64,000 bases of DNA from Pseudomonas sp. GV085 (lineage in GTDB: Bacteria; Pseudomonadota; Gammaproteobacteria; Pseudomonadales; Pseudomonadaceae): positions 62,001-126,000 of the forward strand of contig NZ_QAOV01000004.1 in the NCBI RefSeq assembly GCF_003050925.1, in the 5' to 3' direction. The translations under genes were made by a program, and so were the position numbers. The notes under the pieces are model-generated. The model had not been told where the DNA came from. It saw nothing but the letters and a program-made list of their open reading frames with translations, and made no database searches. Below are positions 33,426 through 42,855 of the stretch, piece by piece (the stretch's first letter is position 1; every line of letters begins with the position of its first letter).

Positions 33426-34165
33426 GGCAAGGCAATCAACGAGGCAAAGTTAAGACACTGGAACCACGGCACGACTTTCGAGAACCCGGCGGCCAGCAGG
33501 CGTTCGCGGTGTTCTTCGAGGCTGTCGGGCTTCATGACGTTTTCGATGGCGCTGCGTTTCTGGGCGATTTCCAGTTCGCTGTAGCCGTTGGCGCGTTTGA
33601 AGGCCACGTGCAGATCGGTCAGCAGCGCGTGTTCTTCGGCATCGTTGAAGCGCAGTTTCTCCGAGAGAATCAGAGCACCGCCGGGCAGCAGTGATTGGCG
33701 GATGCGCGACAGCAACGCCGCGCGCTGGTCCGGGGCGATGAATTGCAGGGTGAAGTTCAGCGCCACCACCGAGGCTGGCTGAAATTGAAGGGCGAGGATG
33801 TCGCCCTCGATCACTTCAACCGGCAGCAACTCCTGGAACATTGAATCCTGACCGTTGAGGTACTCGCGGCAGCGTTCGACCATCGCCGCCGAGTTATCCA
33901 CAGCGATCACCCGGCAACCCTCGGTGCGCACGTGCCGGCGCAGGGCCTGGGTCACGGCACCCAGCGAAGAGCCCAGGTCGTAAAGCACGCTGTCCCGCTG
34001 GGCGAACTGCGCGGCAAGCACGCCGAGGTTTTCCACGATGGTCGGATAACCCGGCACCGAGCGCTTGATCATGTCCGGGAACACCCGCACCACGTCCTCG
34101 TTAAAGGCGAAGTCAGGCACCTGGGCCAAAGGCTGGGCGAAAAGGCGATCGGATTCTTTGCTCAC
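33422..34165 (-). CDS. cmoA: Carboxy-S-adenosyl-L-methionine synthase CmoA
   Basis: CmoA converts SAM and prephenate to carboxy-SAM. The 247-residue protein starts (GTG) [20 protein letters not shown] and has [17 protein letters not shown] and [14 protein letters not shown] as SAM-binding loops, then FTLQFI and the C-terminal [17 protein letters not shown] 34165 is chosen as it gives the family N-terminus and follows TGGAA; the frame remains open far upstream through REP sequence, which is not coding. First gene of the cmoAB pair. Confidence 0.96.
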   Translation of the reverse strand: MSKESDRLFAQPLAQVPDFAFNEDVVRVFPDMIKRSVPGYPTIVENLGVLAAQFAQRDSVLYDLGSSLGAVTQALRRHVRTEGCRVIAVDNSAAMVERCREYLNGQDSMFQELLPVEVIEGDILALQFQPASVVALNFTLQFIAPDQRAALLSRIRQSLLPGGALILSEKLRFNDAEEHALLTDLHVAFKRANGYSELEIAQKRSAIENVMKPDSLEEHRERLLAAGFSKVVPWFQCLNFASLIALP

Positions 34166-34251
34166 GGCGGTTCCAGCGGTGTAGGTGGAAAAGGCCGGCA
34201 TTTTAGCCAAGTTGGCGCGGGGATGCGCGGGTTGTCTGATAAAGCGCCAAA

Positions 34252-34329
34252 TCAAAAGATCGCAGCCTGCGGCAGCTCCTACATTGGAACGCGATCCCTG
34301 TAGGAGCTGCCGCAGGCTGCGATCTTTTC
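34252..34329. repeat. REP doublet, second class, upstream of cmoA
   Basis: AAAAGATCGCAGCCTGCGGC and its inverted partner ending GCCGCAGGCTGCGATCTTTT lie between the YhhN-like stop and the cmoA start. Confidence 0.92.
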
Positions 34330-34971
34330 TCATGCCGGTTGCGTTTTTTTGCTGAAAGCCGAGGCCGTGATCCCCCATTGCCCAAGCCAGTAGCTGAGGA
34401 TAATCACATATGGCGCCGCATCGAACGGCACCACAAACCGACTGATGCCGATCACGCTGTCGGAGAATACGAATGCCACTGCGCCCGCCGCCGCCAGCAG
34501 CGCCGAACGCTTGGACACACCGGTCCCGAGTCGGGCCAGGGCGCGCCAGAGCATGGCGCTGATCGCCGTGCCATAGACAATCACCGGCACCAGCAATGGC
34601 CCTAGGCCGTTGGCAATCAAAATCCCCAGCAGGACGGCGCCGACACCGAGGGCCAACACCAGCGGCAGCGCGGCCAGGCGTCGGCAATCGCTCAGATAAG
34701 CCTTGAGATAAGCCAGATGCGCAACCAGAAACGCGCCAAGGCCAAACACGAACAGATCCCCCGGCCACGCCAGCAGTACATCGCCGACCAGGGAGAAAAT
34801 CAAGCCGAGGCTGATCCAGCGCCGATATTCGCCGGGTGGTGCGTCATGCAGCCAGCCGAGCAGGGCCAGTATCGGCAGCGGCTTGACCAGCAGGCACAGC
34901 AGCGAGGCATGCACGCTCAGGCCGTAAAGAAAGGTCACCGCGCCCATCAGCGCCAGAATCAGCCAGCCCAC
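34330..34971 (-). CDS. YhhN/TMEM86-like membrane protein (lysoplasmalogenase family)
   Basis: A 213-residue protein with about eight hydrophobic helices. Conserved residues are [33 protein letters not shown] and [14 protein letters not shown], the acid-rich motifs of the YhhN/TMEM86 family. Animal TMEM86B is a lysoplasmalogenase; the substrate of bacterial members is not certain. GTG 34971 is chosen: it lies two bases after the stop of the upstream chagasin-like gene and begins the first helix. Confidence 0.88.
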   Translation of the reverse strand: MGWLILALMGAVTFLYGLSVHASLLCLLVKPLPILALLGWLHDAPPGEYRRWISLGLIFSLVGDVLLAWPGDLFVFGLGAFLVAHLAYLKAYLSDCRRLAALPLVLALGVGAVLLGILIANGLGPLLVPVIVYGTAISAMLWRALARLGTGVSKRSALLAAAGAVAFVFSDSVIGISRFVVPFDAAPYVIILSYWLGQWGITASAFSKKTQPA

Positions 34972-34973
34972 GG

Positions 34974-35366
34974 TCAGTTGACCGAGATTGCGCAGTCGAA
35001 CGAATCCACCGGCAGCACTTCCGGTGCCCACGGCTGTTGCGAGGTCAGGCGCAAGCGCCCGGTGCCGGTCGCGAAGGCTTGAAAACGCCAGGTCGAGACC
35101 CCGGCCGCGCCGACGATGCCGGCATCTTCCGGGTTTCGATAAACCTCTGGCCCCAGGGCGTGTAGTACGCCACCAGCCGAATCCTGGATCGCCCAGCGAT
35201 AACCCGTGGTCGGGTTGCTCGGCAGGGTCAGGATCAGGTTTTGCCCGTTGTTGAGCTGCACCGGGCATTCGCTTTGTTTTTCCACGGTCACGTTATGCGC
35301 AGGTTGCGTGGTACACGCGGCCAGCAGGGCGAGGGCGAGGGGGACAAACAGGCGAATGGGGGACAT
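34974..35366 (-). CDS. Chagasin-like (I42 family) protease inhibitor lipoprotein
   Basis: A 130-residue protein with a lipoprotein signal (MSPIRLFVPLALALLAACTT; the cysteine would be lipidated). A chagasin-type beta-sandwich follows. The three inhibitory loops are visible as NPTTGYRW, GAAGVSTWRF and SQQPWAPE. Such inhibitors block papain-like cysteine proteases; the target in Pseudomonas is unknown. ATG 35366 is the start of the lipoprotein signal. It is followed within two bases by the YhhN-like gene. Confidence 0.87.
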   Translation of the reverse strand: MSPIRLFVPLALALLAACTTQPAHNVTVEKQSECPVQLNNGQNLILTLPSNPTTGYRWAIQDSAGGVLHALGPEVYRNPEDAGIVGAAGVSTWRFQAFATGTGRLRLTSQQPWAPEVLPVDSFDCAISVN

Positions 35367-35462
35367 AGGCTCAGGGGCTCCGGCGTTCACGACGAACGGC
35401 GAGCATAACTTAAGATGGGACAAAGTGTGACAGCCGCGGAAGGAGGCGGTGGCAGGGCTGAC

Positions 35463-35561
35463 GCCATCGCGAGCAGGCTCACTCCTACAGTGGTTGGCGG
35501 TGTTCACAAATTGTGTGTTCATCACAACACCCTGTAGGAGCGAGCCTGCTCGCGATAGCGA
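35463..35561. repeat. REP doublet downstream of the Lon-family gene
   Basis: CATCGCGAGCAGGCTCACTC and CTGTAGGAGCGAGCCTGCTC are inverted with one arm mutated (TCACTC for TCGCTC). The rest of 35367-35583 shows no gene. Confidence 0.88.
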
Positions 35562-35583
35562 TGGAGCAGGCACTACATCACTT

Positions 35584-38001
35584 TCAGAACAACACCTTCG
35601 CCACATCCGCAAACCGCTTGGCGAAGTGCACGGTAATGCCTTCCTTCAGATACTCCGGCAGCTCCTCGAAATTCCCCCGGTTCGCCTCCGGCAGAATCAG
35701 CTCGAATATCTTCTGCCGCCGCGCCGCAATCACCTTTTCCCGCACCCCGCCAATCGGCAGGACATGCCCGGTCAACGTCAACTCACCGGTCATGGCCACG
35801 CCTTTTTTCGGCGGTTGGTTGCGCGCCAGCGACAGCAGGGCACTGGCCATGGTCACGCCGGCGCTCGGGCCGTCCTTCGGCGTGGCGCCTTCCGGCACGT
35901 GCAGGTGGACGAAGGCTTCGTCGAAGAACTTCGGATCGCCGCCATACGACTTCAGGTGCGAGCTGACGTAGCTGTAGGCGATTTCCGCCGATTCTTTCAT
36001 CACGTCACCCAGTTGCCCGGTCAGCTTGAACCCACGGTTGAGGGTGTGGATGCGTGTGGCTTCGATTGGCAGGGTCGCACCGCCCATGCTGGTCCAGGCA
36101 AGGCCAGTGATCACGCCGACACCCGACAGCACCTGCTCGTTGCGGAACACCGGTTTGCCGAGTGAGGTTTCGAGGTCTTTCGGCCCGAGCTTGATCACCG
36201 AGTTCGGCTCGTCGAGCAGTTTCATCACCGCTTTTCTCACCAGTTTGCCGAGGTTTTTTTCCAGCTGACGCACGCCTGCTTCACGGGCATAACCGTCGAT
36301 CAGGGCCTTGAGCGCGCTGTCGCTGATGCTCAGGCTGCCCTTGGACACGCCGGCTTTCTCAAGCTGCTTGGGCCACAGGTGACGCTTGGCGATGGCGACT
36401 TTTTCTTCGGTGATGTAACCCGACAGGCGAATCACTTCCATCCGGTCCAGCAACGGGACGGGGATCGAATCGAGGGTGTTGGCGGTGCAGATGAACAGGA
36501 CTTTCGACAGGTCCATGCGCAGGTCGAGATAGTGGTCGAGGAATTCGACGTTCTGCTCAGGATCGAGGGTTTCCAGCAGCGCCGAGGCCGGGTCGCCCTG
36601 GTAGCTCTGGCCCATCTTGTCGATCTCGTCGAGCATGATCACCGGGTTCATCACTTCGACGTCCTTCAACGCCTGCACCAGCTTGCCCGGCTGTGCGCCG
36701 ATGTAGGTGCGGCGATGGCCCTTGATCTCGGCTTCGTCACGCATGCCGCCAAGGCTGAAGCGATAGAACGGCCGGCCCAGGGATTCGGCGATGGATTTGC
36801 CGACGCTGGTCTTGCCCACGCCCGGCGGACCGACCAGCAATACGATGGAGCCGCTGATCTCGCCTTTATAGGCGCCGACCGCGAGAAATTCGAGGATGCG
36901 GTCCTTGATGTCGTCGAGACCGGCGTGATGTTTGTCCAGCACCTTGCGCGCGTGCTTGAGGTCGAGTTTGTCCTCGCCATAGATGCCCCACGGCACCGAG
37001 GTTGCCCAGTCGAGGTAGTTGCGGGTGACCGCATACTCGGGCGAGCCGGTTTCGAGCACCGACAGTTTGTTCATTTCCTCTTCGATGCGTTTCTGCGCTT
37101 GTGGCGACAGCACTTTGCCGGTCAGCCGCTGTTCGAACTGTTCGAGATCGGCACTGCGGTCATCCTTGGTCAGTCCCAGCTCCTGCTGGATGACCTTGAG
37201 TTGCTCCTTGAGGAAGAACTCGCGCTGATGTTCACCGATCTTGCGATTAACCTCGGCAGAAATCTCCTTTTGCAAGCGCGCGACTTCGACTTCCTTGCGC
37301 AGCATCGGCAGGACTTTTTCCATGCGCTTGAGCATGGGCACGCAGTCGAGGACTTCCTGCAGCTCACTGCCAGTGGCCGAAGTGAGGGCGGCGGCGAAGT
37401 CGGTCAGCGGCGACGGGTCGTTGGGGCTGAAGCGGTTGAGGTAGTTCTTCAGCTCTTCGCTGTACAGCGGGTTGAGCGGCAGCAATTCCTTGATCGCATT
37501 GATCAGCGCCATGCCGTAGGCCTTGACCTCGTCGGTCGGCTCGGTGGGCTGGTGCGGGTATTCGACTTCCACCAGGTACGGTGGGCGGTGATGCTTGAGC
37601 CAGGTCTTGAGGCGTACGCGAGTCAGGCCCTGGGCGACGAACTGCAGTTTGCCGTTTTCGCGGCTGGCGTGGTGCACCTTGACCAACGTGCCGTACAGCG
37701 GCAGGGCCGAGGTGTCGAAGTGGCGCGGGTCATCCTGGGGCCTGTCCATGTAGAACAGGGCCAGGGAGTGGTGTTCGGACTTGGCCACCAGGTCCAGGGT
37801 CTCGGCCCACGGCTCTTCGTTGACGATGACCGGCAGGACCTGGGCCGGGAAGAACGGTCGGTTGTGAATCGGGATGACGTAGACCTTGTCCGGCAGGTTC
37901 TGGCCAGGCAGGGCCAGGCCTTTGCCGGGGACGTGGTGCGGGGCGTTTTCCGGGGCGGCGTATTCGCTCGGGTCTTCGGGGAATTCCTGCTGGTCGCTCA
38001 T
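35584..38001 (-). CDS. lon: Lon-family ATP-dependent protease (AsrA-like paralogue)
   Basis: An 805-residue cytoplasmic AAA+ protease. Order: acidic N-terminal tail (MSDQQEFPEDPSEY), LON substrate domain starting VYVIPIHNRPFFPAQVLP, Walker A GPPGVGKTSVGKS, Walker B VIMLDEIDKMG, and the proteolytic domain with Ser in KDGPSAGVTMASALLSL and the downstream Lys. The N-terminus differs from canonical Pseudomonas Lon and resembles the second, heat- and aminoglycoside-induced Lon homologue AsrA (PA0779 in P. aeruginosa), from my recollection. A consensus-like sigma-32 promoter lies upstream, which fits that identity. It is a single gene flanked by REP elements. Confidence 0.95.
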   Translation of the reverse strand: MSDQQEFPEDPSEYAAPENAPHHVPGKGLALPGQNLPDKVYVIPIHNRPFFPAQVLPVIVNEEPWAETLDLVAKSEHHSLALFYMDRPQDDPRHFDTSALPLYGTLVKVHHASRENGKLQFVAQGLTRVRLKTWLKHHRPPYLVEVEYPHQPTEPTDEVKAYGMALINAIKELLPLNPLYSEELKNYLNRFSPNDPSPLTDFAAALTSATGSELQEVLDCVPMLKRMEKVLPMLRKEVEVARLQKEISAEVNRKIGEHQREFFLKEQLKVIQQELGLTKDDRSADLEQFEQRLTGKVLSPQAQKRIEEEMNKLSVLETGSPEYAVTRNYLDWATSVPWGIYGEDKLDLKHARKVLDKHHAGLDDIKDRILEFLAVGAYKGEISGSIVLLVGPPGVGKTSVGKSIAESLGRPFYRFSLGGMRDEAEIKGHRRTYIGAQPGKLVQALKDVEVMNPVIMLDEIDKMGQSYQGDPASALLETLDPEQNVEFLDHYLDLRMDLSKVLFICTANTLDSIPVPLLDRMEVIRLSGYITEEKVAIAKRHLWPKQLEKAGVSKGSLSISDSALKALIDGYAREAGVRQLEKNLGKLVRKAVMKLLDEPNSVIKLGPKDLETSLGKPVFRNEQVLSGVGVITGLAWTSMGGATLPIEATRIHTLNRGFKLTGQLGDVMKESAEIAYSYVSSHLKSYGGDPKFFDEAFVHLHVPEGATPKDGPSAGVTMASALLSLARNQPPKKGVAMTGELTLTGHVLPIGGVREKVIAARRQKIFELILPEANRGNFEELPEYLKEGITVHFAKRFADVAKVLF

Positions 38002-38031
38002 GGGGGCACCTGCGCAATGGGTATGGGTCTT

Positions 38032-38060
38032 AGATGGGGCAGGTTGGCGGTGGTTTCAAC
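38032..38060 (-). promoter_or_regulatory. Heat-shock (sigma-32/RpoH) promoter of the Lon-family gene
   Basis: On the minus strand, GTTGAAA (38060-38054), a 14-base spacer and CCCCATCT (38039-38032) match the RpoH consensus CTTGAAA-N13/14-CCCCATNT at nearly every base. It lies about 30 bp before the start codon. Confidence 0.9.
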
Positions 38061-38140
38061 GGTCATTTTCTGCAACGCGGTGTTTCGAAGGCGTGTTCAG
38101 CGCACAGACAGGTTAGCTGGGATTCGGCTCGACACCGGCC

Positions 38141-38228
38141 CACTGTAGGAGCGAGCCTGCTCGCGATGGTGTGTCAGTCGGCATCAATTTGGCTGACACA
38201 CCATCGCGAGCAGGCTCGCTCCTACAGG
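38141..38228. repeat. REP doublet between gcd and the Lon-family gene
   Basis: Inverted arms CTGTAGGAGCGAGCCTGCTC and GAGCAGGCTCGCTCCTACAG enclose GTGTGTCAGTCGGCATCAAT, the reverse complement of the inner part of the 32.4 kb element. Confidence 0.92.
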
Positions 38229-38247
38229 GGAAGGCGGTGGTGGCAAT

Positions 38248-38285
38248 AAAAAAGGCGATGCCTGTGAGGGCGTCGCCTTTGTTTT
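38248..38285 (-). terminator. Terminator downstream of gcd
   Basis: AAAGGCGATGCC and GGGCGTCGCCTTT form a stem flanked by A-run and T-run, right after the gcd stop on the minus strand. Confidence 0.9.
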
Positions 38286-38300
38286 GACTGCCGCTAAAGC

Positions 38301-40712
38301 TTACTCGGACAGTTTGTACGCGATCACATAGTCACCCATTTTGGTGCCCAGTGAGCCGTGGCCACCGACGACCAGCAGCACGTACTGCTTACCGTCCTTG
38401 CCGGTGTAGGTCATCGGCGTAGCCTGACCGCCAGCCGGCAGGCGCGATTTCCAAAGCTCGTTGCCGGTGTTGACGTCATAGGCGCGCAGGTATTGATCCA
38501 GCGTGCCGCTGAGGAAGCCGACGCCGCCGGCGGTGACTATCGAGCCGCCCATGCTTGGCACGCCGAGTGGCAGGCCGATAGGCAATGGCGAGCTGTCGCG
38601 GCTGGTGCCGTTCTTGCGTTTCCACACGACTTTGTTTGTGGTCAGGTCGATGCCGGCCACGTAGCCCCAGGCCGGAGCCTGGCACGGTACACCGAACGGC
38701 GACATGAGCGGGTGCATGATCACCGCGTAAGGTGCGCCCGTGTTCGGTTGCACGCCCGCTGTTTCGCTCTCGCGCTTGCTGCCGGCCGCGACTTCGGCGC
38801 GAGGCACCATTTTCGAGACGAAGGCCATGTAGTTCGGGCTGGTGAACAGCATCTGGCGAACCGGGTCGACCGAAACTCCGCCCCAGTTGAAGACGCCGAC
38901 GTTACCCGGATAGATCAGGCTGCCCTGTTCCGACGGTGGGGTGTACTGACCGTCGTAACGCAGCTCCTTGAACTGGATGCGGCACAGCATCTGGTCAAAC
39001 GGGCTGGCGCCCCACATGGCTTTTTCGGTCAGTTCCGGGGCCAGCAGGTTCAGGTCCGAACGGGCCTGGGTCGGTGCGGTGTGGTCGCCTTTCACGGCGC
39101 CTTGCGGAGCCGGGATTTCCTTGATCGGGATGATCGGCGTGCCGTCGCGACGGTCGAGGACGTACAGGCTGCCTTGCTTGGTCGGCTGGATCACAGCCGG
39201 CTTGATGCCGTCGGCGGTTTTCATGTCCAGCAGGGTTGGCTGGCTGCCGACGTCCATGTCCCACAGGTCGTGGTGAGTGAACTGGTAGTTCCAGCGCACC
39301 TTGCCGGTGGCCAGGTCCAGCGCGACCAGGCCGGCACTGAACTTCTCGGCGCCCGGGGTGCGGTCTGCGCCCCACTGGTCAGGGGTCTGGTTACCCAGTG
39401 GCAGGTAGACCATGCCGAGTTTTTCGTCGACGCTGGCCAGCGACCACATGTTCGCCGAGTTGCGGCTGTAGTGTTCGCCCTCTGGCAGCGGTTCGGTCGC
39501 GTCGGGATTGTTGCTGTCCCAGTTCCACACCAGATGACCGTCGTGTACGTCAAAGGCACGAATCACGCCGGATGGCTCGTTGGTCGACTCGTTGTCGGTG
39601 ACGTGGCCGCCCATGATCACCAGGTCACGAGTGATCGCTGCTGGCGAGGTGGAGTAGTAGCCGCCGGGGGTGAACGGTCCGATGCCTTGAGTTAGGTCAA
39701 CCACACCGTTTTTACCGAAACCTTCGCAAACCTTGCCGGTGTCGGCGTTGAGTGCGATCAGGCGTGCATCGGCGGTTGGCAGGTACAGACGACGCGGGCA
39801 TGCCTGGGCGACGGCCTTGCCGGCTTCAGAGATGACGGCGGACGCAGCATTTTCAGCTTTTGCATTCGCCGCTTCGTCGTAGTACGACACGCCACGGCAG
39901 GTCATGTGGGCGAAGCCCTTGAAGCCTACCGGGCTCTTGATCTGCGGGTCGAAACGCCACAGTTCCTTGCCGGTGTCCGGGTCCAGCGCCAGCACCCTGC
40001 TATGGGCGGTGCAGGCATAGAGCATGCCGTTGGCCTTGAGCGGGGTGTTTTCGTTGGTCAGTTCCACCGGGTCACCGGCGGTTGGCAGATCGCCGGTCTG
40101 GATACGCCAGGCTTCTTGCAGCTTGCCGACGTTGGCCGGGGTGATCTGCTTGAGCGGCGAGTAGCGGTCACCGAATTCGCTGCGGCCATAGGCCTGCCAG
40201 TCGCCTTCGGGCATTTGTGGCGCAGTGCTGGTCATGTCAGCCGAGTCACGACCCAACTCGCCGAAGGTCTCGCCCGGATGGGTGAACTGGCTGGCCACGG
40301 CAGTGACACCGGCCAGGGCCACGGCCACGCTCAAGGCGCCAGTGCCCATAGGGGCAGGGCCGTTGATCAGCAATGGACGACGGAACCACGGCAGCAACAT
40401 CACCACACCGAGGGCGAACCACAGCGCCAGGCGTGGCACCAGTTGCCACCAGTCCAGGCCGACTTCCCACAGCGCCCACAGGGTGCTGGCGAACAGCACC
40501 AGCGCGTACAGGCCCAGCGCGGCGCGGCGGGCGGCGATCAGCAACACGCCGCTCAGCGCGATGCCGATACCGGCCAGCAGGTAATACAGCGAGCCGCCGA
40601 GCATGCTCAGCTTGATCCCCCCGGCCAGCATGGCCAGGCCCATCAGTAGAAGCAGAATGCCGAGCAGGGTCGGCAACAGACGGCTTCGACTCAAGGCACC
40701 ATCAGTGCTCAT
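38301..40712 (-). CDS. gcd: Membrane-bound PQQ-dependent glucose dehydrogenase
   Basis: Gcd oxidises glucose to gluconolactone in the periplasm and passes electrons to ubiquinone. The 803-residue protein has five hydrophobic helices in the first ~150 residues, then an eight-bladed PQQ propeller: EGDWQAYGRSEFGDRYSPL, HMTCRGVSYY, GQPTLLD-like tryptophan-docking strands and the C-terminal GGHGSLGTKMGDYVIAYKL. ATG 40712 follows GGAGAATCACACT. The OprB porin gene lies upstream in the same direction, a common pairing in Pseudomonas, although a REP element separates them. Confidence 0.97.
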   Translation of the reverse strand: MSTDGALSRSRLLPTLLGILLLLMGLAMLAGGIKLSMLGGSLYYLLAGIGIALSGVLLIAARRAALGLYALVLFASTLWALWEVGLDWWQLVPRLALWFALGVVMLLPWFRRPLLINGPAPMGTGALSVAVALAGVTAVASQFTHPGETFGELGRDSADMTSTAPQMPEGDWQAYGRSEFGDRYSPLKQITPANVGKLQEAWRIQTGDLPTAGDPVELTNENTPLKANGMLYACTAHSRVLALDPDTGKELWRFDPQIKSPVGFKGFAHMTCRGVSYYDEAANAKAENAASAVISEAGKAVAQACPRRLYLPTADARLIALNADTGKVCEGFGKNGVVDLTQGIGPFTPGGYYSTSPAAITRDLVIMGGHVTDNESTNEPSGVIRAFDVHDGHLVWNWDSNNPDATEPLPEGEHYSRNSANMWSLASVDEKLGMVYLPLGNQTPDQWGADRTPGAEKFSAGLVALDLATGKVRWNYQFTHHDLWDMDVGSQPTLLDMKTADGIKPAVIQPTKQGSLYVLDRRDGTPIIPIKEIPAPQGAVKGDHTAPTQARSDLNLLAPELTEKAMWGASPFDQMLCRIQFKELRYDGQYTPPSEQGSLIYPGNVGVFNWGGVSVDPVRQMLFTSPNYMAFVSKMVPRAEVAAGSKRESETAGVQPNTGAPYAVIMHPLMSPFGVPCQAPAWGYVAGIDLTTNKVVWKRKNGTSRDSSPLPIGLPLGVPSMGGSIVTAGGVGFLSGTLDQYLRAYDVNTGNELWKSRLPAGGQATPMTYTGKDGKQYVLLVVGGHGSLGTKMGDYVIAYKLSE

Positions 40713-40816
40713 AGTGTGATTCTCCGTGACGTTTCAAGTAGTCCCGCGCCAGTTCACTGTAGATGACGATCCGGCGCGGGCAGGGTTCAGATAAAACTGG
40801 TTCAGCTGATGCAGTC

Positions 40817-40919
40817 CCTGTAGGAGCGAGCTTGCTCGCGAGAAACCTGAGAACGCCACGGGGTGTCAGGCTCGAAGCGTTATCGTTGGCGTCCATCGCG
40901 AGCAAGCTCGCTCCTACAG
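40817..40919. repeat. REP doublet between oprB and gcd
   Basis: Arms CTGTAGGAGCGAGCTTGCTC and GAGCAAGCTCGCTCCTACAG enclose the shared core CGCCACGGGGTGTCAGG..GCGTTATCGTTGGCG. Confidence 0.92.
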
Positions 40920-40936
40920 AGGTTTTGTGGTGTTTT

Positions 40937-42319
40937 TCAGAACGAGGACTGGACCTTGATCCCGCCGATCAGCGCGTCATCGACCTCGTTCACGCCACCG
41001 GGATGGCGGATGTATTGCAGGTTCGGGCGCACGGTCAGCCAGTTGGTCACGTGCACGCCGTAATAGAGTTCGGCGCTGTATTCGGTGTCCTGAGGCGGCA
41101 GGAAGGTCGGATTGTCGAAATCGAAGACTGCGTTGGCCTGGTTGGTCGCCTCGGCATTCTTGCGAAAGGCCGGGTTGACGTGGACGCGGGCCAGGGCGAA
41201 ACCGATGTCGTCCCGGGCGCGCGCGTCGAACGGGCCTTTGTAGACGAGGCCGGCCTGGACGTAGTTGTCGATGGCGTTGGTCTTCTTGTCGTGCATGGTG
41301 CCGTTGGCGAACAGGCTCAGGCCCCGGGAGTGATCGCTGGCGAGGCTGGTGACCTGCTGCTGAAGGCCCAGCCACATACCGTGTTTGCTCGAGGCGCTGC
41401 GGTAGGCTTCGCCAGTCAGGGCAGCAGGCTGGCCATTGCTGTCCTTATAGACGTCGGTGGCGTTGGCGCTGCTGTAGTAGTAACCGGCGCGGTATTCGCC
41501 CGGCAGGCCGTTGAGCTTCGGCGTCCACACCAGTTCCACCGGCAGGACCGCGCCCTGGGTACCGCTGCCGCTCAGCTTGAAGCCATTGCCGCGATCCAGG
41601 TTCGACGTGTTCTGCTCAAACGCGCCGATCTGCGCGTACAACTGCGGCGTCAGGTGATATTTGACCCGCATCGCCCACTGGCTGACCGGCCAGTTGTACC
41701 AGATGTCGCCCGCCCAGTTGCCGACCTGGGATCCGCAGAACGCCAGGTTCTGGAAGTCGCAGGGGAAGCTGTTGAAGTCTTCGCCCTCACCGAAACGGCC
41801 GACCTTGATGTCGAGTTTTTCATCGAGGAATTTCTGCTGATACCACATCTGCGTCAGGCGCCAGGTCTGGCCGCGGCCCCAGACTTCCTGGGCCGAGGTG
41901 AAGCCGCCGACACGCGGGTCGTTGATGCGGTCGTTGCTGATGTTGTTACCGCTGCGTTCAGTGATGGTCAACTGGAACTCGGCGTCATCCCAGCCGAGGA
42001 TCTTCTGCAAGTCCAGGTGGGTACCCAGGGCGAACTGGTCGCTGTAGCGCGCGGTGCGGTCGTGGTCGTAGCCGCCGTGCAGATTGCTGCCCATTTCACC
42101 GGTGTAATCGACTTTGAAGTCGTAGCCTTTTTCCGCGAGTTCTGTGCGAGTGCCGTTCCAGTCACCGAGCATCCACGGTGAATCGCTGTCGAAGGCAGGC
42201 GCCGCCTGAACGCAGGAGGCAAGGCCCAGCGCGGTGAGGCCACCAATCAGGGGCAGGATGCTTCGGTGGGCAGCAGTTGCAAAGACAGCGCTGTCTCGAA
42301 AAGTTTTAAAGTCAGGCAT
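40937..42319 (-). CDS. oprB: Carbohydrate-selective porin OprB
   Basis: A 460-residue outer-membrane beta-barrel for glucose and related sugars. The N-terminal signal ends near SCVQAAPAF; the mature part has SPWMLGDWNGTRTELAEKGYDF, the classic OprB opening. The C-terminus ends in ALIGGIKVQSSF, with the terminal phenylalanine needed for barrel insertion. ATG 42319 is chosen by the signal peptide. It probably feeds glucose to the periplasmic Gcd encoded just downstream. Confidence 0.95.
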   Translation of the reverse strand: MPDFKTFRDSAVFATAAHRSILPLIGGLTALGLASCVQAAPAFDSDSPWMLGDWNGTRTELAEKGYDFKVDYTGEMGSNLHGGYDHDRTARYSDQFALGTHLDLQKILGWDDAEFQLTITERSGNNISNDRINDPRVGGFTSAQEVWGRGQTWRLTQMWYQQKFLDEKLDIKVGRFGEGEDFNSFPCDFQNLAFCGSQVGNWAGDIWYNWPVSQWAMRVKYHLTPQLYAQIGAFEQNTSNLDRGNGFKLSGSGTQGAVLPVELVWTPKLNGLPGEYRAGYYYSSANATDVYKDSNGQPAALTGEAYRSASSKHGMWLGLQQQVTSLASDHSRGLSLFANGTMHDKKTNAIDNYVQAGLVYKGPFDARARDDIGFALARVHVNPAFRKNAEATNQANAVFDFDNPTFLPPQDTEYSAELYYGVHVTNWLTVRPNLQYIRHPGGVNEVDDALIGGIKVQSSF

Positions 42320-42482
42320 AGAGACGGAGTTCTTGATCTTTTTCTGGGGGATAAACGGAAAGCAGCAGGCGTGAAGCGAAAGCAGAAGCGTTTCAGCAGG
42401 CAGCGGGCGCAAGGATAATGTTCCGTTACAAATAGAGAAAGGGCTTTTACTGACATGCATCCTTTCGGATTCGGTAACAGTG

Positions 42483-42558
42483 ACAAAAGATCGCAGCCTG
42501 CGGCAGCTCCTACAGGATACGGATTCCAACGCAGGAGCTGCCGCAGGCCGCGATCTTT
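42483..42558. repeat. REP doublet, second class, upstream of oprB
   Basis: AAAAGATCGCAGCCTGCGGC faces its inverted partner ending GCCGCAGGCCGCGATCTTTT. It lies between the divergent oprB and VF530-type genes. The AT-richer stretch 42320-42480 likely holds the oprB promoter, but I cannot place it with confidence. Confidence 0.9.
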
Positions 42559-42624
42559 TCCGTTTCACCTACATTTAACGTAAGGTGCGCGGCTTCCAAT
42601 TCCCATTCTGCTCGAAGGCCCGGC

Positions 42625-42855
42625 ATGACCGAACACAACCCTGACCCGCTGCACGGCGTGACGCTGGAACAGATCCTCAACGCGCTGGTTGAACACTACG
42701 AGTGGTCGGGGCTGGCCGAACGCATCGATATCCGCTGCTTCAAGAGCGACCCGAGCATCAAGTCGAGCCTGACGTTCCTGCGTAAAACCCCATGGGCGCG
42801 AGAAAAGGTCGAACGCCTGTATGTGAAGTTGATGCGCACCAAACGACCGCTGTGA
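42625..42855 (+). CDS. VF530/DUF2132 family small protein
   Basis: A 76-residue protein: [21 protein letters not shown], then [20 protein letters not shown] and EKVERLYV. These are the conserved residues of the VF530 (DUF2132) family, proposed to bind DNA from its structure. ATG 42625 lies 11 bases after GAAGG. The stop overlaps the next start (GTGA). Confidence 0.92.
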   Translation: MTEHNPDPLHGVTLEQILNALVEHYEWSGLAERIDIRCFKSDPSIKSSLTFLRKTPWAREKVERLYVKLMRTKRPL

